Assembly: GCA_963814905.1 (NCBI GenBank)
Contig: CAWFEM010000009.1
Coordinates: 1-64,000 of the forward strand
DNA: 64,000 nt
Direction: 5' to 3'
Origin: DASWJZ01 sp963814905
GTDB lineage: Bacteria > Pseudomonadota > Alphaproteobacteria > Rhizobiales > Afifellaceae
How positions within the stretch are numbered: the first letter of the stretch is position 1; each line of letters opens with the position of its first letter. A model generated the notes under the pieces. That model ran no database searches and was not told where the DNA came from. It was given only the letters and a program-made list of their open reading frames with translations. Position numbers and translations under genes: made by a program. Shown piece by piece: positions 8,505 to 18,580 of the stretch.

Positions 8505-11500
8505 ATGAACAGACCACCCGTGGCATACGGACCCGCCGTGGCTGCGGCCCTTGTGCTGCTTGCCGCGCTGGCGCTGATCTCGGCGCCCGCCTGGGCCGGC
8601 TGCACGGTGAGCGGCACGACGGCGACCTGTACTGGCAGCGACCTCAACTCCATCAGCTACACGCAGGACGATGCTGTCGACGAGATCGACGTGGAGGACC
8701 TGACCGGGGGTGTCAGCGGCTCGGACGGTACGGCGATCTCTCTGACCGAAACGGGTAACGAAGGGTCGGGTTACAGCGACGACGGCGCAAATGCGTTGCC
8801 CGCGACTGTGAGTTTCGACGGGACTAACGGCAGCAACACCTACGGCATCAGCGAAGCGACGGATGCCAGCGTCACCGTCATGTCGACCGGCGGCGCCGGC
8901 CATAGCGGAGAGTCCAAAAGCAGCCGGCACGAAACCGGTGGCGACGGTGGCGACGGCGCAACCGCTGGAGCCTCGAGCTTCACGATGACCGGCGGCTTCA
9001 TCAGCCAGACCGAGGGCGATACGGGCATCGCAGTATCGAGCACCGGCGGAGCGGGCGGCAGCGGCGGCGAAGCCGAATATACAGGCGACAGCGGTGATGA
9101 CTCCGACCTCTACGGGGGCACTGGCGGGGCCGGTGGCGGTGCCGGTACGGCGACACTGACGCTGAGCGGCCTATCCAATCCCGACGGCAGTGACGGCATC
9201 GAAATCTCCGGCGTGGCTACTGGGATCAGCGTCGCCAGCGCCGGCGGCGCCGGCGGCGACGGGGGTGAGGGCCGCTGTGACGCGCCAAATTCATATTGCA
9301 GGGCCTACTCGGGAGCCGCGGGAGCCGGAGGTGCGGCCGGCGAAGCAGGGGCGACCGTCTCCGCTACCGACGTTTCGATCAAGGATTTTACCGGAACCGG
9401 CATCGAGGTGCTGAGCACCGGCGGCGACGGCGGGGCAGGCGGCGTGGCCAAAGCCAACGATGCGGCGAACGAGATCGATAACTCACCTACCAACGGCTAC
9501 GGCACTGGCGGCGCCGGCGGCGCTGCTGCTGCGGCATCGCTCGAGATTATCAGCAGCCAGATCGGCATATCGGACGACAGCGATGAGGCTCTTAATGGCA
9601 TCGTTGTCACCAGCGCCGGCGGCTCGGGAGGTGACGGCAACGAGTCTTCCACCGACAACAATTTTGAAGACGCCTGGCATCCTGGTTGGGGCAATGGGGG
9701 TGACGGCGGCGGAGGGCTGTCCGCCGAACTGAAGGTGACTGGATCGGCGGTCGTCGTCTCTCTCTCGGCCGACGATGCCGTCGGCATTCTGGTCTCGTCA
9801 TATGGCGGTGACGGCGGTAGCGAAGGGGCGCAGGACAACAGGAACGGCGGCTGGTTGAGGACCGCCCCGCTGAGGGCGCCAATGGCGGCGCCGGCGGCGA
9901 TGCCGGGGCGGTGTCGGCCACGATGGATTCCACATCCACCCTGGACGTGACGACGACCGGCGCCGGCGGTTCGATGGGGGCGCTCACCCTGCTGAGCCGG
10001 GGCGGTGACGGCGGCCATGGCGGTTCGGGCGGTCTTTACGGCGATGGCGCCGGCGGCGATGGCGGCACGGGCGGCCGGGTGACCGGCAACCTCGCGACAA
10101 TCCTCGCCACGACGTCGGGCGACGATGCCTATCGGCATCTATCTGGCGAGCCTCGGCGGCGATGGCGGCACGGGTGCCGCGATCGACGGCTCGGGCGGCG
10201 CCAGCGACCCCATCGACGTGTCGATCTCCTCGGCCACCGTGACCACGAGCGGCGTTGGCTCGCACGGTGTCTACGCGATCAGCCAGGGCGGCGACGGCGC
10301 CGATTCCAGCAACAGCGGCGACGGCGGCGACGGCGATTTTGTAACGCTTCACGTCACCAGCGGCACCATCAATGTCAGCGGCGAGGATGCCTACGGCATC
10401 GCGGCGATGAGCCTCGCCGGCAGCGGCGGCAGCGGCGACGCCGGCACGGCGGGCGACGTGACGCTGACCACCGGGGCCAGCGTCACCGCCTCGGGCAGCG
10501 GCGGCAGCGGCCTCTATGTCGAAAGCACCAACGGCACGATCGACGTCACCGTCGATTCCGGCGCCACGATCACCGCCTCCGACGACGCCACGGCGGCGAT
10601 AAGCTTCGTCAACGGCGACACGAACACGCTCACCAATTACGGCACGATCACCACCGACGACCTGACGACCGGGTCGTCGATCTACGCGCTGAAGTCGTCC
10701 GGCAATGCCACGCTCGATGTCAGCAACTACGGGACGTTCTCCGGTTCGGTGTATCTCGCGGAGGTCAGCACCTTCACCAACAACAGCGGCGCCACGCTCA
10801 ACGTCGGTGGCAGCTTGAATCTCGGCACCACCGGCACATTGACCAATGACGGCACGATTTCGCCCGGCGGTTCGGGAACGGTGCTGACCAGCACGGTTGA
10901 GGCCGGCACGTTCTCATTTGGCGACGGCAGCACCTATCTGGTCGATATCGACGGGAGCTCTACCGACGAATTGTCCATCGAAGCCAAGAACAGCGGGGTC
11001 TACGGGACGAATTCGGTTGCCGGCACGGTCGAGGTCAATGTCATCACGTCCCCCTCGTCCAGTGGCAGTTCCCGGATCCTGTATTCTCAAGGTACATTCG
11101 ACGTTGGCAGTTTGACCGTCAGCGACACGGCGACGGCAGACTATTCGCTCGACACAAGCTCCGACTTCTATGTCGCGCTTGAATGGTCTGTGGACATGGC
11201 CAACCCCGCTCTTCTCGGTTCGGCGAACGACAACCAGCGGCGCTCGCCAACCATCTGCAGCAGATCGTGGAGAGTGGCGCGGGCGGGCTCGGCAAGGAAC
11301 TCTCCAGCCTGCTCAACATCGTGTCGGTGGAGGACTACCTCGCGGCGCTCGACACGTTTGCTTCGCAAGTCTCCTCCGACGGTCAGCTGACGGCGCTTCA
11401 TTCGGGCCAGCACTTCGCCGACGCGCTGCTCTCCTGCGCCGAATACGAGGGCGCCTACCGCTTCGTCAGCCAGGACCAATGCGCCTGGCTGAAGGCTGGC

Positions 11501-12301
11501 GTGATCCGCTCCGAGCGCGCGGCAAGCAGCGACAACCGGCCCTTCGACCAGAGAGCCGCGCAGTTCGCCGGGGGCGCGCAGTTGCAGGTCGCCGAGGACT
11601 GGCATGTCGGCGGCGGCTTCTCCGTCGAGGATCAGCAGCTCACCGTCGACGACATCGCCGAGAGCGATGGCACCTTCTACCAGGGCGGTCTCGTCACCAA
11701 GCGCAGCTTCGGCAACACCATCCTCTCGGCCTCGCTGTCGGGCGGCTACGGCGAGTTCGACATCACCCGTATCTCGCCTCCATGGACATCGCCAACGGCA
11801 CGGAGCCGCTGTGGACGGTGTCGGGTCAGCTGAGCGCCTCGCATGCCTTCACAGGCGGCGGCGACTGGTACATCAAGCCGCGCGTCGACCTCGCCTTCGA
11901 CCATGTGGTGATGGAGGCCTACACGGAGAGCGGGGCGGGCGGCGCCAGCCTCACCATGGAGCGGAGCGCGGAGACCTATGTCAGCGTGCAGCCGGCGCTG
12001 GAGGTTGGCGGCGAGATCGATGCGGGCAACGGCCTGCTAGATCCGGCCAAGCCTGTCGGTCGGCCTCACCCGCTTCCTCACCGACGCCGCGCCGTCTGTG
12101 AAAGCGAGCTTCGCCGACACCCCCGCCGGCGTTGCGCCGTTCACCATCACCAGCCAGTTCGACAAGACCTATGTCGACGTGAAGGGCGGCGTCGATCTCC
12201 TCACCAAAGGCCCCTTCACCGCCTCGCTGCAGGGCTTCGCCCAACTCTCCGACACCACCACCAGCTACGGCGGCTCCGCCAAGCTCGCATACAGGTTTTA
12301 G
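8505..12301 (+). pseudogene. Gly-rich autotransporter (type V secretion), full length but with five frameshifts
   Basis: The gene starts at the ATG at 8505 after a GGGGGG ribosome-binding stretch. It encodes a Sec signal peptide (residues 1-32, ending APAWAG), a long Gly/Asp/Ala-rich passenger built of repeats such as TGGAGGSGG and GGDGG (to about 10500), an adhesin-like beta-helix segment, a linker, and a C-terminal barrel ending LAYRF. The frame breaks at about 9860 (-1), 10130 (+1), 11235 (-1), 11770 (-1) and 12037 (+1). Each flanking segment resumes clear family sequence. Conceptual length is about 1265 residues. The passenger would be cell-surface exposed, possibly an adhesin. Either it is decayed or the consensus is wrong in this repetitive stretch. 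Confidence 0.8.
11434..12298 (+). repeat. direct repeat, right copy (about 0.86 kb)
   Basis: The right-hand copy of the barrel-encoding repeat, forming the 3' end of the autotransporter gene. Relative to the left copy it lacks one base near 11770 (CACCCGTATCTC versus CACGCGCTATCTC) and gains one near 12037 (GGCCTGCTAGATCC versus GGCCTCAAGATCC). The right boundary is at GCATACAGGTTTTAG. Confidence 0.85.
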
Positions 12302-12735
12302 GGCCGAGCGACCGGGGATGACCTCTGGCCGGGCCACGTCCGCACAGCATTTCTTGTCGCGGAAGTGGCGGAGGAAAGCGCCAATTTCCCCCTCGCTCGG
12401 GCACCAGTCCCACGTGTCGCTCTTACCAACTAGACCGAGCCGCTGCCCGAATAGGCTTCGCAGACCGACGCTACGGAAGTCGCTTTGTCGCAACAGGCCG
12501 TTGCCGGGCCGTTCAGGGGCATCTCGTGCAGCGGAAGCATTGTCGGCGCCGCGTGAGGACATCCAAATCGCTGCCGCACAACATCGCGCACACGGCTGCT
12601 TTTGCCGATAGCTTCTCTTTGTGCGCCAGAACACTCTCGCTCGATCGGATGGGTTGCCCCACGACGACTGCTTTGCTTCATCAGGAACCGCAACGTCAGC
12701 AGAAGGAAGCGCCGCCCGAGCAAATCCGAAGGAAC
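12302..12735. other. intergenic stretch between autotransporter and radC
   Basis: About 430 bases with no convincing gene. Open frames on both strands (for example 12430-12723 minus) have no recognisable domain and switch frame. A segment near 12380-12445, read on the minus strand, resembles a tRNA D-arm but does not fold into a tRNA. Probably non-coding or decayed sequence. Confidence 0.4.
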
Positions 12736-13434
12736 TCACATCAGCCCCTGGCCCTTGAAGCTGACGTGGCCCTCGCGACCGATGATCAGGTGGTCGTGCA
12801 CCATGATGCCGAGCGGCTTGCCGACCTCGATGATGGTCTTGGTCATCTCGATGTCGGCGCGCGATGGCGTCGGGTCGCCGGAGGGGTGGTTGTGCACGAG
12901 GATGATGGCGGTCGCCGAAAGCTCCAGCGCACGGCGGATCACCTCGCGCGGATAGACGGGCGTGTGGTCGACCGTGCCGGTCTGCTGCACCTCGTCGGCG
13001 AGAAGCTGGTTCTTCTTGTCGAGGAAGAGGATGCGGAACTGCTCGCGCTCCTCATAGGCCATGGCGGTGCGGCAATAGCCGAGAAGCGCCGACCAGGAGG
13101 ACAGGATCGCGCGTTTCCTGACTGCCTCGCCGGCGATGCGTTCGGCGAAGGCGCGGATGAGCTTCAGGTCCGAGACGACAGCGTCGCCGATCCCCTCTAC
13201 CTCCTTCATCCGCTCCGGCGCGGCGGCGAGCACCTCCGCGAGGCTGCCGAAGCGCTTCAGGAGGGCCTTGGCGAGCGGCTTCGTGTCGCGGCGGGGGAGC
13301 GCGCGGAAAAGCGCCATCTCCAAGAGTTCGTAGTCGGCGAGCGCCGTCGCGCCCTTGTCGCGGAAGCGCGCGCGAAGACGTTCGCGATGACCATGGAAAT
13401 GGGGAAAACCGCCGGCGTCGTTCAACTCCGCCAT
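12736..13434 (-). CDS. radC: RadC family JAB/MPN-domain protein (UPF0758)
   Basis: A 232-residue protein with two parts. Residues about 30-105 form a helix-hairpin-helix region (LADYELLEMALF, VEGIGDAVVSDLK). Residues about 115-232 form a JAB1/MPN+ domain with the metal-binding motif HNHPSGDPTPSRAD and an upstream catalytic Glu. The C-terminus SFKGQGLM is typical. Despite the historical name, a DNA-repair role is doubtful. The start is set at the ATG at 13434 (MAELNDAGG) because the ATG at 13584 lies deep inside the upstream map gene; this leaves a 17-base gap after map. It is transcribed with map. Confidence 0.92.
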   Translation of the reverse strand: MAELNDAGGFPHFHGHRERLRARFRDKGATALADYELLEMALFRALPRRDTKPLAKALLKRFGSLAEVLAAAPERMKEVEGIGDAVVSDLKLIRAFAERIAGEAVRKRAILSSWSALLGYCRTAMAYEEREQFRILFLDKKNQLLADEVQQTGTVDHTPVYPREVIRRALELSATAIILVHNHPSGDPTPSRADIEMTKTIIEVGKPLGIMVHDHLIIGREGHVSFKGQGLM

Positions 13435-13451
13435 CGGGCCGCGCGCCGTTA

Positions 13452-14273
13452 TCAGGCGTCCTTCCAGGGCAGCCAGGAGCGACCCGTCGGGGAGAGCGTG
13501 AAGATCTCGACGCCGGTCTCGGTGACCCCGACCGTGTGCTCGAACTGCGCGGAAAGCGAGCGGTCGCGCGTCACCGCTGTCCAACCGTCGGCGAGCAGCT
13601 TCACATGCGGGCGGCCGAGATTGATCATCGGCTCGACCGTGAAGATCATCCCCGGCTTGATCTCCTGGCCCTCGCCGATCTGGCCGTAGTGAAGGACGTT
13701 AGGTGGCTCGTGGAAGGCGCGGCCGACGCCGTGGCCGCAGAAATCGCGGACCACGGAGCAGCGCTGCGCCTCCGCGTAGCTTTGGATCGCGTAACCGATA
13801 TCGCCCATGCGCGCGCCGGGGCGAATCACCGCGACGCCACGCATCAGGCATTCGTAGGTCACCTCGATCAGCCGCTCGGCGGCGCGCTTCACGTTGCCGG
13901 CGGCATACATCCGGCTGGAATCGCCGTGCCAGCCGTCAAGCACGAAGGTCACGTCGATATTGACGATGTCGCCGTCGCGTAGCGGCTTGTCGTTGGGGAT
14001 GCCGTGGCAGACGACGTGGTTGATGGAGGTGCAACTCGACTTGCGGTAGCCACGATAGTTGAGGGTCGCCGGAAAGGCGCCATGCTGCATGCCGAAGGCG
14101 AAGATGAAGTCGTCGATCGCCTGCGTGGTCACGCCCGGCTGCACGATATCGTAGAGCTGGTCGAGGCATTCCGCGGCGAGTTGTCCGGCCTTGCGCATGC
14201 CCTCGAACCCCTCCGGGCCGTAATAGGTGATTGCGTTGGCCTGGCGGGCGACGGCGCTCATCGTTTCTTGCAT
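13452..14273 (-). CDS. map: type I methionine aminopeptidase
   Basis: A 273-residue cytosolic metalloprotease that removes the initiator methionine from nascent proteins. The five metal ligands are all visible: Asp in NIDVTFVLDGWHGDSSR (two Asp), His in FCGHGVGRAFHEPP, Glu in TVEPMINLGR and Glu in QFEHTVGVTETG. The substrate-site His is in INHVVCHGIPND. The length is normal for alphaproteobacterial type I enzymes. It is followed by radC on the same strand and divergent from the molybdopterin-binding-domain gene at 14355. Confidence 0.96.
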   Translation of the reverse strand: MQETMSAVARQANAITYYGPEGFEGMRKAGQLAAECLDQLYDIVQPGVTTQAIDDFIFAFGMQHGAFPATLNYRGYRKSSCTSINHVVCHGIPNDKPLRDGDIVNIDVTFVLDGWHGDSSRMYAAGNVKRAAERLIEVTYECLMRGVAVIRPGARMGDIGYAIQSYAEAQRCSVVRDFCGHGVGRAFHEPPNVLHYGQIGEGQEIKPGMIFTVEPMINLGRPHVKLLADGWTAVTRDRSLSAQFEHTVGVTETGVEIFTLSPTGRSWLPWKDA

Positions 14274-14354
14274 GGCGTTCGGCTCGATCTCGGTTGCAGC
14301 TTAAGCTAATGCATCCCCCGTCCTCTTTTAAGAGCCTCGGACGGGGAAAGATCA

Positions 14355-15083
14355 ATGCCGAATGCGCCAACCGCCGCCATTCTGATCATCGGCGACGAAA
14401 TCCTGTCGGGGCGGACCAAGGACAAGAATATCGGCTTCATCGCCGACACGCTGACCGATATCGGCATCGACCTCATGGAGGTCAGGATCGTCAGCGACGA
14501 CGAGGCGGCGATCGTTGAGGCGGTACAGGCGCTTTCGGGGCGCTACGACTTTCTGTTCACGAGCGGCGGTATCGGGCCGACCCACGACGATATCACGGCC
14601 GATTCCGTCGCCAGGGCATTTGGCGTCACGATCGATGTCGACCAGCGGGCGGTCGATCTCTTGCTGCCGTTCTGGAAATCGCGCGGCATCGAGCCGAACG
14701 AGAGCCGCCTCAGGATGGCGCGCATTCCGGAAGGGGCGACCCTGATCCCGAACACGGTCTCGGCGGCGCCCGGCTTCCGCATCAAGAACGTCTTCGTCAT
14801 GGCCGGCGTGCCGGCGATCATGCAGGCGATGATGGACGAGGTGGTGAAGACGCTGCCAACGGCGGCGCGCGTGCTTTCGGTGACCATCGAGGCGGGGCGC
14901 GGGGAGGGGGATATCGCCGTTCCGGCGGCGGAGGTGCAGAAGGCGCACCCGGCGGTCAGGATCGGCTCCTACCCGTACCACGACGGCACGAGGTTCACGA
15001 CGCGGCTGGTGCTCCGCTCGCGCGACCCGGAAGCGCTCGAAGCGGCGAAAGCGGCGATGGAGGACGCGCTCGCACGCATCTGA
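14355..15083 (+). CDS. molybdopterin-binding (MoCF/CinA N-terminal) domain protein
   Basis: A 242-residue protein with an N-terminal MoaB/Mog-type domain (residues about 7-170). The motifs GDEILSGRTKDKN and FTSGGIGPTHDDIT match the COG1058 group (CinA N-terminal half). CinA proper also has a C-terminal nicotinamide-deamidase domain of about 160 residues, which is absent here. The remaining about 70 residues resemble the small CinA linker domain. Stand-alone COG1058 proteins have been linked to dinucleotide (FAD/ADP-ribose) pyrophosphatase activity, but the role here is unproven. The start ATG at 14355 follows a purine-rich GGGGAAAG. Confidence 0.9.
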   Translation: MPNAPTAAILIIGDEILSGRTKDKNIGFIADTLTDIGIDLMEVRIVSDDEAAIVEAVQALSGRYDFLFTSGGIGPTHDDITADSVARAFGVTIDVDQRAVDLLLPFWKSRGIEPNESRLRMARIPEGATLIPNTVSAAPGFRIKNVFVMAGVPAIMQAMMDEVVKTLPTAARVLSVTIEAGRGEGDIAVPAAEVQKAHPAVRIGSYPYHDGTRFTTRLVLRSRDPEALEAAKAAMEDALARI

Positions 15084-15109
15084 GGCCGTCCAGCCCGGGC
15101 ATCAAAATT

Positions 15110-15805
15110 TCAGATCGCGTCGAGGATCGCGGCCGGCTCGATCCGTTGCCGGAAGTCGGGCTCGACGAAGCTAGCCTTTATGCGCCCGTCAGGGGCGACG
15201 ACGTAGGTGGCGGGGATCGGAACCATCCACCCGTCGTTGCCCTGGAACTCGTCGAGGTTCCAGTCGATGCTCCGGTAGAGGGGGCGAACTTCGTCGCCGC
15301 ACCAGACGACGAGACCAAGCGCCATCGCGTAGGCGTTGTCCATGTCGGAGAGCAACGGGAACGGAAGATGGAGCTCTTCCTTCAGAGCGTGCAGATAACG
15401 CTGCCGGTCCGGTGTAATGCCGAGCACTGCGCCGCCGCGGCGACGGATCTCCGCGGTGATATCGCGCAGGCTTTCGAACTCGACGCGACAATACGTGCAC
15501 CAATGCCCGCGATTGATGCTGATGACGATTGCCTTCGACGCGTTGAAGTCGTCGAGGCGAACGAGCTGCCCCGCTTCGTCGGGCAGAACGAAGGGCGGCA
15601 GGACGTCGCCCGTCTTCGGCGCGTCGCTCCCGGCGGCGCCGGCCACGAGGCGCGCGATAAGCTTGTCGTAGGCATTGGCAAAAGCGGGATAGTCCGCCCT
15701 GACGCGCCGATTCTCCGCCGCCATCTTCCGCGCCATCTCATCTCTCGGGGGCACCGCTTCGCTCGTCACGCCATATCCCTTCGAGAGATGCGTTCGGCGG
15801 CACAT
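15110..15805 (-). CDS. peroxiredoxin-like (AhpC/TSA) protein
   Basis: A 231-residue thioredoxin-fold protein. Residues about 60-200 contain the redoxin domain with INRGHWCTYCRVEFESL, placing the peroxidatic Cys in a CxxC-like CTYC motif and not in the classical PxxxTxxC. This atypical group is annotated as peroxiredoxin-like or AhpC-TSA. It should reduce peroxides or act as a thiol-disulfide protein in the cytosol; no signal peptide is seen. The true start may be the GTG within GYGVTSEAVPP (about 15766), which would shorten it by about 13 residues. It is convergent with the preceding gene. Confidence 0.85.
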   Translation of the reverse strand: MCRRTHLSKGYGVTSEAVPPRDEMARKMAAENRRVRADYPAFANAYDKLIARLVAGAAGSDAPKTGDVLPPFVLPDEAGQLVRLDDFNASKAIVISINRGHWCTYCRVEFESLRDITAEIRRRGGAVLGITPDRQRYLHALKEELHLPFPLLSDMDNAYAMALGLVVWCGDEVRPLYRSIDWNLDEFQGNDGWMVPIPATYVVAPDGRIKASFVEPDFRQRIEPAAILDAI

Positions 15806-15939
15806 CTAACATGGCCGCCCGGCCGGAGAAAATGCGCCACTGCCATGAGCGGCTGCCGCCCTTGTGAAGGGCGGCGAAAAGCGTTCGACCTCCGGCGGAC
15901 GCCGGGGTATCTCGATCCCGGGTTAATCGGGGGGCAAGA

Positions 15940-16440
15940 ATGGCGGGCGACAAGGCATTTCCGGTTTCGTGGGAGGAGTTCCATCGCGACGCGCGGGCGC
16001 TCGCCTGGCGGCTCGCCGATGCGGGGCCGTTCCACGCCATCGTGTGCATCACCCGCGGTGGACTGGTGCCGGCGGCGATCGTCTCGCGCGAGCTTGAGAT
16101 CCGCATCATCGAGACGGTCTGCGTCGCCTCCTATCACGACTACAAGAACCAAGGCGAAATCGCCGTCCTGAAGACCATCACCGAGGCGGTCAGCACGGCG
16201 GGAGGCGAGGGTGGCGCGGGCGTCTTGATCGTCGACGACCTCGTCGATACCGGCCGCACCGCGTCGATCGTGCGCGGCATGCTCCCGAAGGCGCATTTCG
16301 CCACCGTCTACGCCAAGCCGCAGGGACGGCCGCTCGTCGACACCTTCGTCACCGAGGTGTCGCAGGACACTTGGATCTATTTCCCCTGGGACATGGGCTA
16401 TTCGTTCCAGCCGCCGATCAAGGGCGGCGCGGCGGGTTAG
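15940..16440 (+). CDS. gpt: xanthine(-guanine) phosphoribosyltransferase
   Basis: A 166-residue type I phosphoribosyltransferase that salvages xanthine and guanine to their nucleotides using PRPP. The PRPP-binding loop VLIVDDLVDTGRTA is at residues about 93-106, and CITRGGLVPAAIVSREL supplies the pyrophosphate loop. TWIYFPWDMGY near residue 142 is the base-specificity and C-terminal signature of XGPRT. The length matches enterobacterial Gpt (about 152) plus a short N-terminal extension. Its 5' neighbour is divergent (peroxiredoxin-like) and it has its own promoter space. Confidence 0.93.
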   Translation: MAGDKAFPVSWEEFHRDARALAWRLADAGPFHAIVCITRGGLVPAAIVSRELEIRIIETVCVASYHDYKNQGEIAVLKTITEAVSTAGGEGGAGVLIVDDLVDTGRTASIVRGMLPKAHFATVYAKPQGRPLVDTFVTEVSQDTWIYFPWDMGYSFQPPIKGGAAG

Positions 16441-16554
16441 CGCCCTTCCTCCGCCCGGTGTCTCCGTTCGAGATCGAGACTGCCGCCCTCGTCTTGCATG
16501 CTATCTTAGGTAGCGTTAGAATCAAGCTTTCTACCATCGGCTTCAGGGGGCGAG

Positions 16555-16995
16555 ATGGCCAGAAATGCGAAGCCCGTGAGCGGGCGCGCGGCAGAAGGGC
16601 CGTTTGCCGTCTTCCTCGCGCTGAGCGCCGACTATCGTGAGACCCTGAACGCCATAGGAGAAACGGTCGATAAGAGCTCGGGCCGCGCTCTGCAGAAGGT
16701 TGGCCTGGGATTGCTCGTTGGCGAGATCCTGTTCAGATTCGTGGCTTCCTTATCCGTTGTGGAAGTACGGCTCGACTTCGGCGGGTGGGACTACCTCTTG
16801 AGCCTGGCGGTCGCGCTTGCCCTGGTCGCTGGCGGAGCGTCAATTCGGTTATATGAATTTCACAGCGCTATCGCCTGGGATCGACGGGCGTTGGAGCTTA
16901 CGGCGGGAAGTGAGGAGCGAGCGGAGACCGTGGCGGAGAAGGCGCGACAGGACACTCTCGCGGCGGCGGAAAAGGGAAAGCGGCCGCTGGTATAG
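16555..16995 (+). CDS. small membrane protein of unknown function
   Basis: A 146-residue protein with no recognised domain. Two membrane segments are clear at residues about 50-73 (GLGLLVGEILFRFVASLS) and about 80-100 (LLSLAVALALVAGGASIRLY). A charged, helix-forming C-terminal tail rich in Glu, Ala and Lys follows and is probably cytoplasmic. The ATG at 16555 follows GGGGGCGAG. It stands alone between gpt and the convergent DUF1232 gene. Confidence 0.7.
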   Translation: MARNAKPVSGRAAEGPFAVFLALSADYRETLNAIGETVDKSSGRALQKVGLGLLVGEILFRFVASLSVVEVRLDFGGWDYLLSLAVALALVAGGASIRLYEFHSAIAWDRRALELTAGSEERAETVAEKARQDTLAAAEKGKRPLV

Positions 16996-17056
16996 ACGCC
17001 GCGCCGCGACGGACAGAACAACTCGGGCGCTTCGTGTCGGCGTCTGGGGTCACCCG

Positions 17057-17443
17057 CTAAGCTCGCGAGGAAGGCCGGAACAAAACGAAGAGCAGGACCG
17101 CCGCCGCGATCCAAAGGGCGACGACGGCAATGGCGCCGGCGCGGCTCCCCGGTTTAGCCGCGCGCCGCATGGCCTCGGCGCGGAATTCCGCCATCAACTC
17201 GGCCGGTATGAGCCGGACGGCGAGCGCGATGCCGAGCGGCACGATGATGAGGTCGTCGAGGTATCCGAGCACCGGAATGAAATCCGGGATCAGATCGATC
17301 GGCGATAGCGCGTAGGCCGCGACCGAGGCGGCGAGGAGCTTCGCAACCCATGGCGTGCGCGGGTCGCGCCCGGCGATCCACAGCGCGATCACGTCGCGCT
17401 TCAGCGCGCGCGCCCATTCGCGGAGGCGCGAAAGCGCAGTCAC
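17057..17443 (-). CDS. YkvA/DUF1232-family small membrane protein
   Basis: A 128-residue protein with the DUF1232 core YALSPIDLIPDFIPVLGYLDDLIIVPLG (residues about 46-73) and a C-terminal membrane helix (VALWIAAAVLLFVLF). The start is set at the GTG at 17443 (VTALSRLREWARALK), one base after the stop of the upstream methionine-synthase-like gene; the longer frame from 17677 would run through that gene. Family function is unknown. The tight spacing makes it the last gene of the operon 19580 to 17057. Confidence 0.85.
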   Translation of the reverse strand: MTALSRLREWARALKRDVIALWIAGRDPRTPWVAKLLAASVAAYALSPIDLIPDFIPVLGYLDDLIIVPLGIALAVRLIPAELMAEFRAEAMRRAAKPGSRAGAIAVVALWIAAAVLLFVLFRPSSRA

Positions 17444-17444
17444 T

Positions 17445-18476
17445 TCAGCCGGACTGGAAGCGCTGCCGCGCGAGCCTCGCGCCGGCGCCGAGCGCCTCCA
17501 GCTTGGCGAACGCGGTCTCCCAGGCCATCGGCGCCATGCCGCAATTGGTGCAGGGATAGATCCTCTCCGGCGGCACGAATTGCGTCGCCTGCGAAATGGT
17601 CTCGGCGACCTCCTCCGGTGTCTCGATCTTCTCGCTCGCCACGTCGATGACGCCGACGAGCACGTCCTTGCCTTCAAGCAGGCCGATCAGCTGCATCGGG
17701 ACGCGGGAATTCTTCGTCTCGATGGAGATCTGGTCGATACGGCTTGCCGCGAGTGCGGGAAAGATCGCCTCGTACTGCCGCCACTCGGAGCCGAGCGTCG
17801 CCTTCCAGTCGACGTTCTCCTTGATGCCGTAGCCGTAGCAGATGTGGACGGCGGTGGTGCAGGTGAGGCCGTCGATGGCGCGATGCAGTGCCTCGATGCC
17901 CCACTCCCTGACGTCGTCCATGTAGACGTTGAAGGCCGGCTCATCGAACTGGACGACGTCGACGCCATCCTTTTCGAGCGCACGCGCCTCCTCATTCAGG
18001 AGCGCGGCGAAAGCCATCGCCATCTTGGCGCGGTCGCCATAGTGCTCGTCGGCGATCGTATCGACGATGGTCATCGGGCCGGGCATGGTGATCTTCAGGC
18101 GGCGCGTCGTGTGTGCCCGGGCGACCTGCGCTTCCGTCGCATGGACGCGGCCCTTCAGCGAGACCGCGTCGACGACGCGCGGCACCATCGCCATATAGCG
18201 GTTGTCGCGGATGCCCATCGCGACCTTGTTGGAGAAATCGATCCCGTCGACGAACTCAAGAAAGCCGTGCACGAAATGCTGACGCGACTGTTCGCCGTCG
18301 GAGACGATGTCGATGCCGGCGTCTTCCTGCAGCTTGACGACGAGCAGGGTTGCGTCGCGCTTGGCGCGCGCAAGATCGTCGCCCTGATAGCGCCACGGCG
18401 CCCAGAGGCGCTTCGGCTCGGCCAGCCAGAAGGGCTTCGGCAGCGACCCGGCGACGGTCGTGGGAAAGAGCGTCAT
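17445..18476 (-). CDS. cobalamin-independent methionine synthase-like (MetE C-terminal domain) protein
   Basis: A 343-residue protein consisting only of the MetE catalytic barrel. The N-terminal half of canonical MetE (about 750 residues) is absent, as in the short 'core' methionine synthase group. The zinc-site residues are seen: His and Cys in VHICYGYG, a Glu in QISIETKNS, and Cys in YPCTNCGM. VSDGEQSRQHFVHGF is the typical N-terminal substrate loop. It is expected to transfer a methyl group to homocysteine or a related thiol; the donor is uncertain. It lies in an operon after a homocysteine S-methyltransferase-type gene, with a hairpin between them. Confidence 0.88.
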   Translation of the reverse strand: MTLFPTTVAGSLPKPFWLAEPKRLWAPWRYQGDDLARAKRDATLLVVKLQEDAGIDIVSDGEQSRQHFVHGFLEFVDGIDFSNKVAMGIRDNRYMAMVPRVVDAVSLKGRVHATEAQVARAHTTRRLKITMPGPMTIVDTIADEHYGDRAKMAMAFAALLNEEARALEKDGVDVVQFDEPAFNVYMDDVREWGIEALHRAIDGLTCTTAVHICYGYGIKENVDWKATLGSEWRQYEAIFPALAASRIDQISIETKNSRVPMQLIGLLEGKDVLVGVIDVASEKIETPEEVAETISQATQFVPPERIYPCTNCGMAPMAWETAFAKLEALGAGARLARQRFQSG

Positions 18477-18580
18477 CGGGGAAATCTTGCCACGGATTGC
18501 GCGCGCGAGTCCCGCAAGAGAATCGAAACGTTTCGCCGGGCGCGACGTATCCGTACGCCTCGCCGATCGCAGAGTTGCGT

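Noticed and set aside
8900..10500. CRISPR-like or satellite repeat array
   Set aside because: The periodicity comes from GGC/GGT glycine codons of the autotransporter passenger; repeat units and spacers are irregular and translate to GGAGG-type peptide repeats.
12370..12450. tRNA-like D-arm (GGTCTAGTTGGTAAGAGC on the minus strand)
   Set aside because: No matching acceptor, anticodon or T arms could be formed, so it is not called a tRNA.
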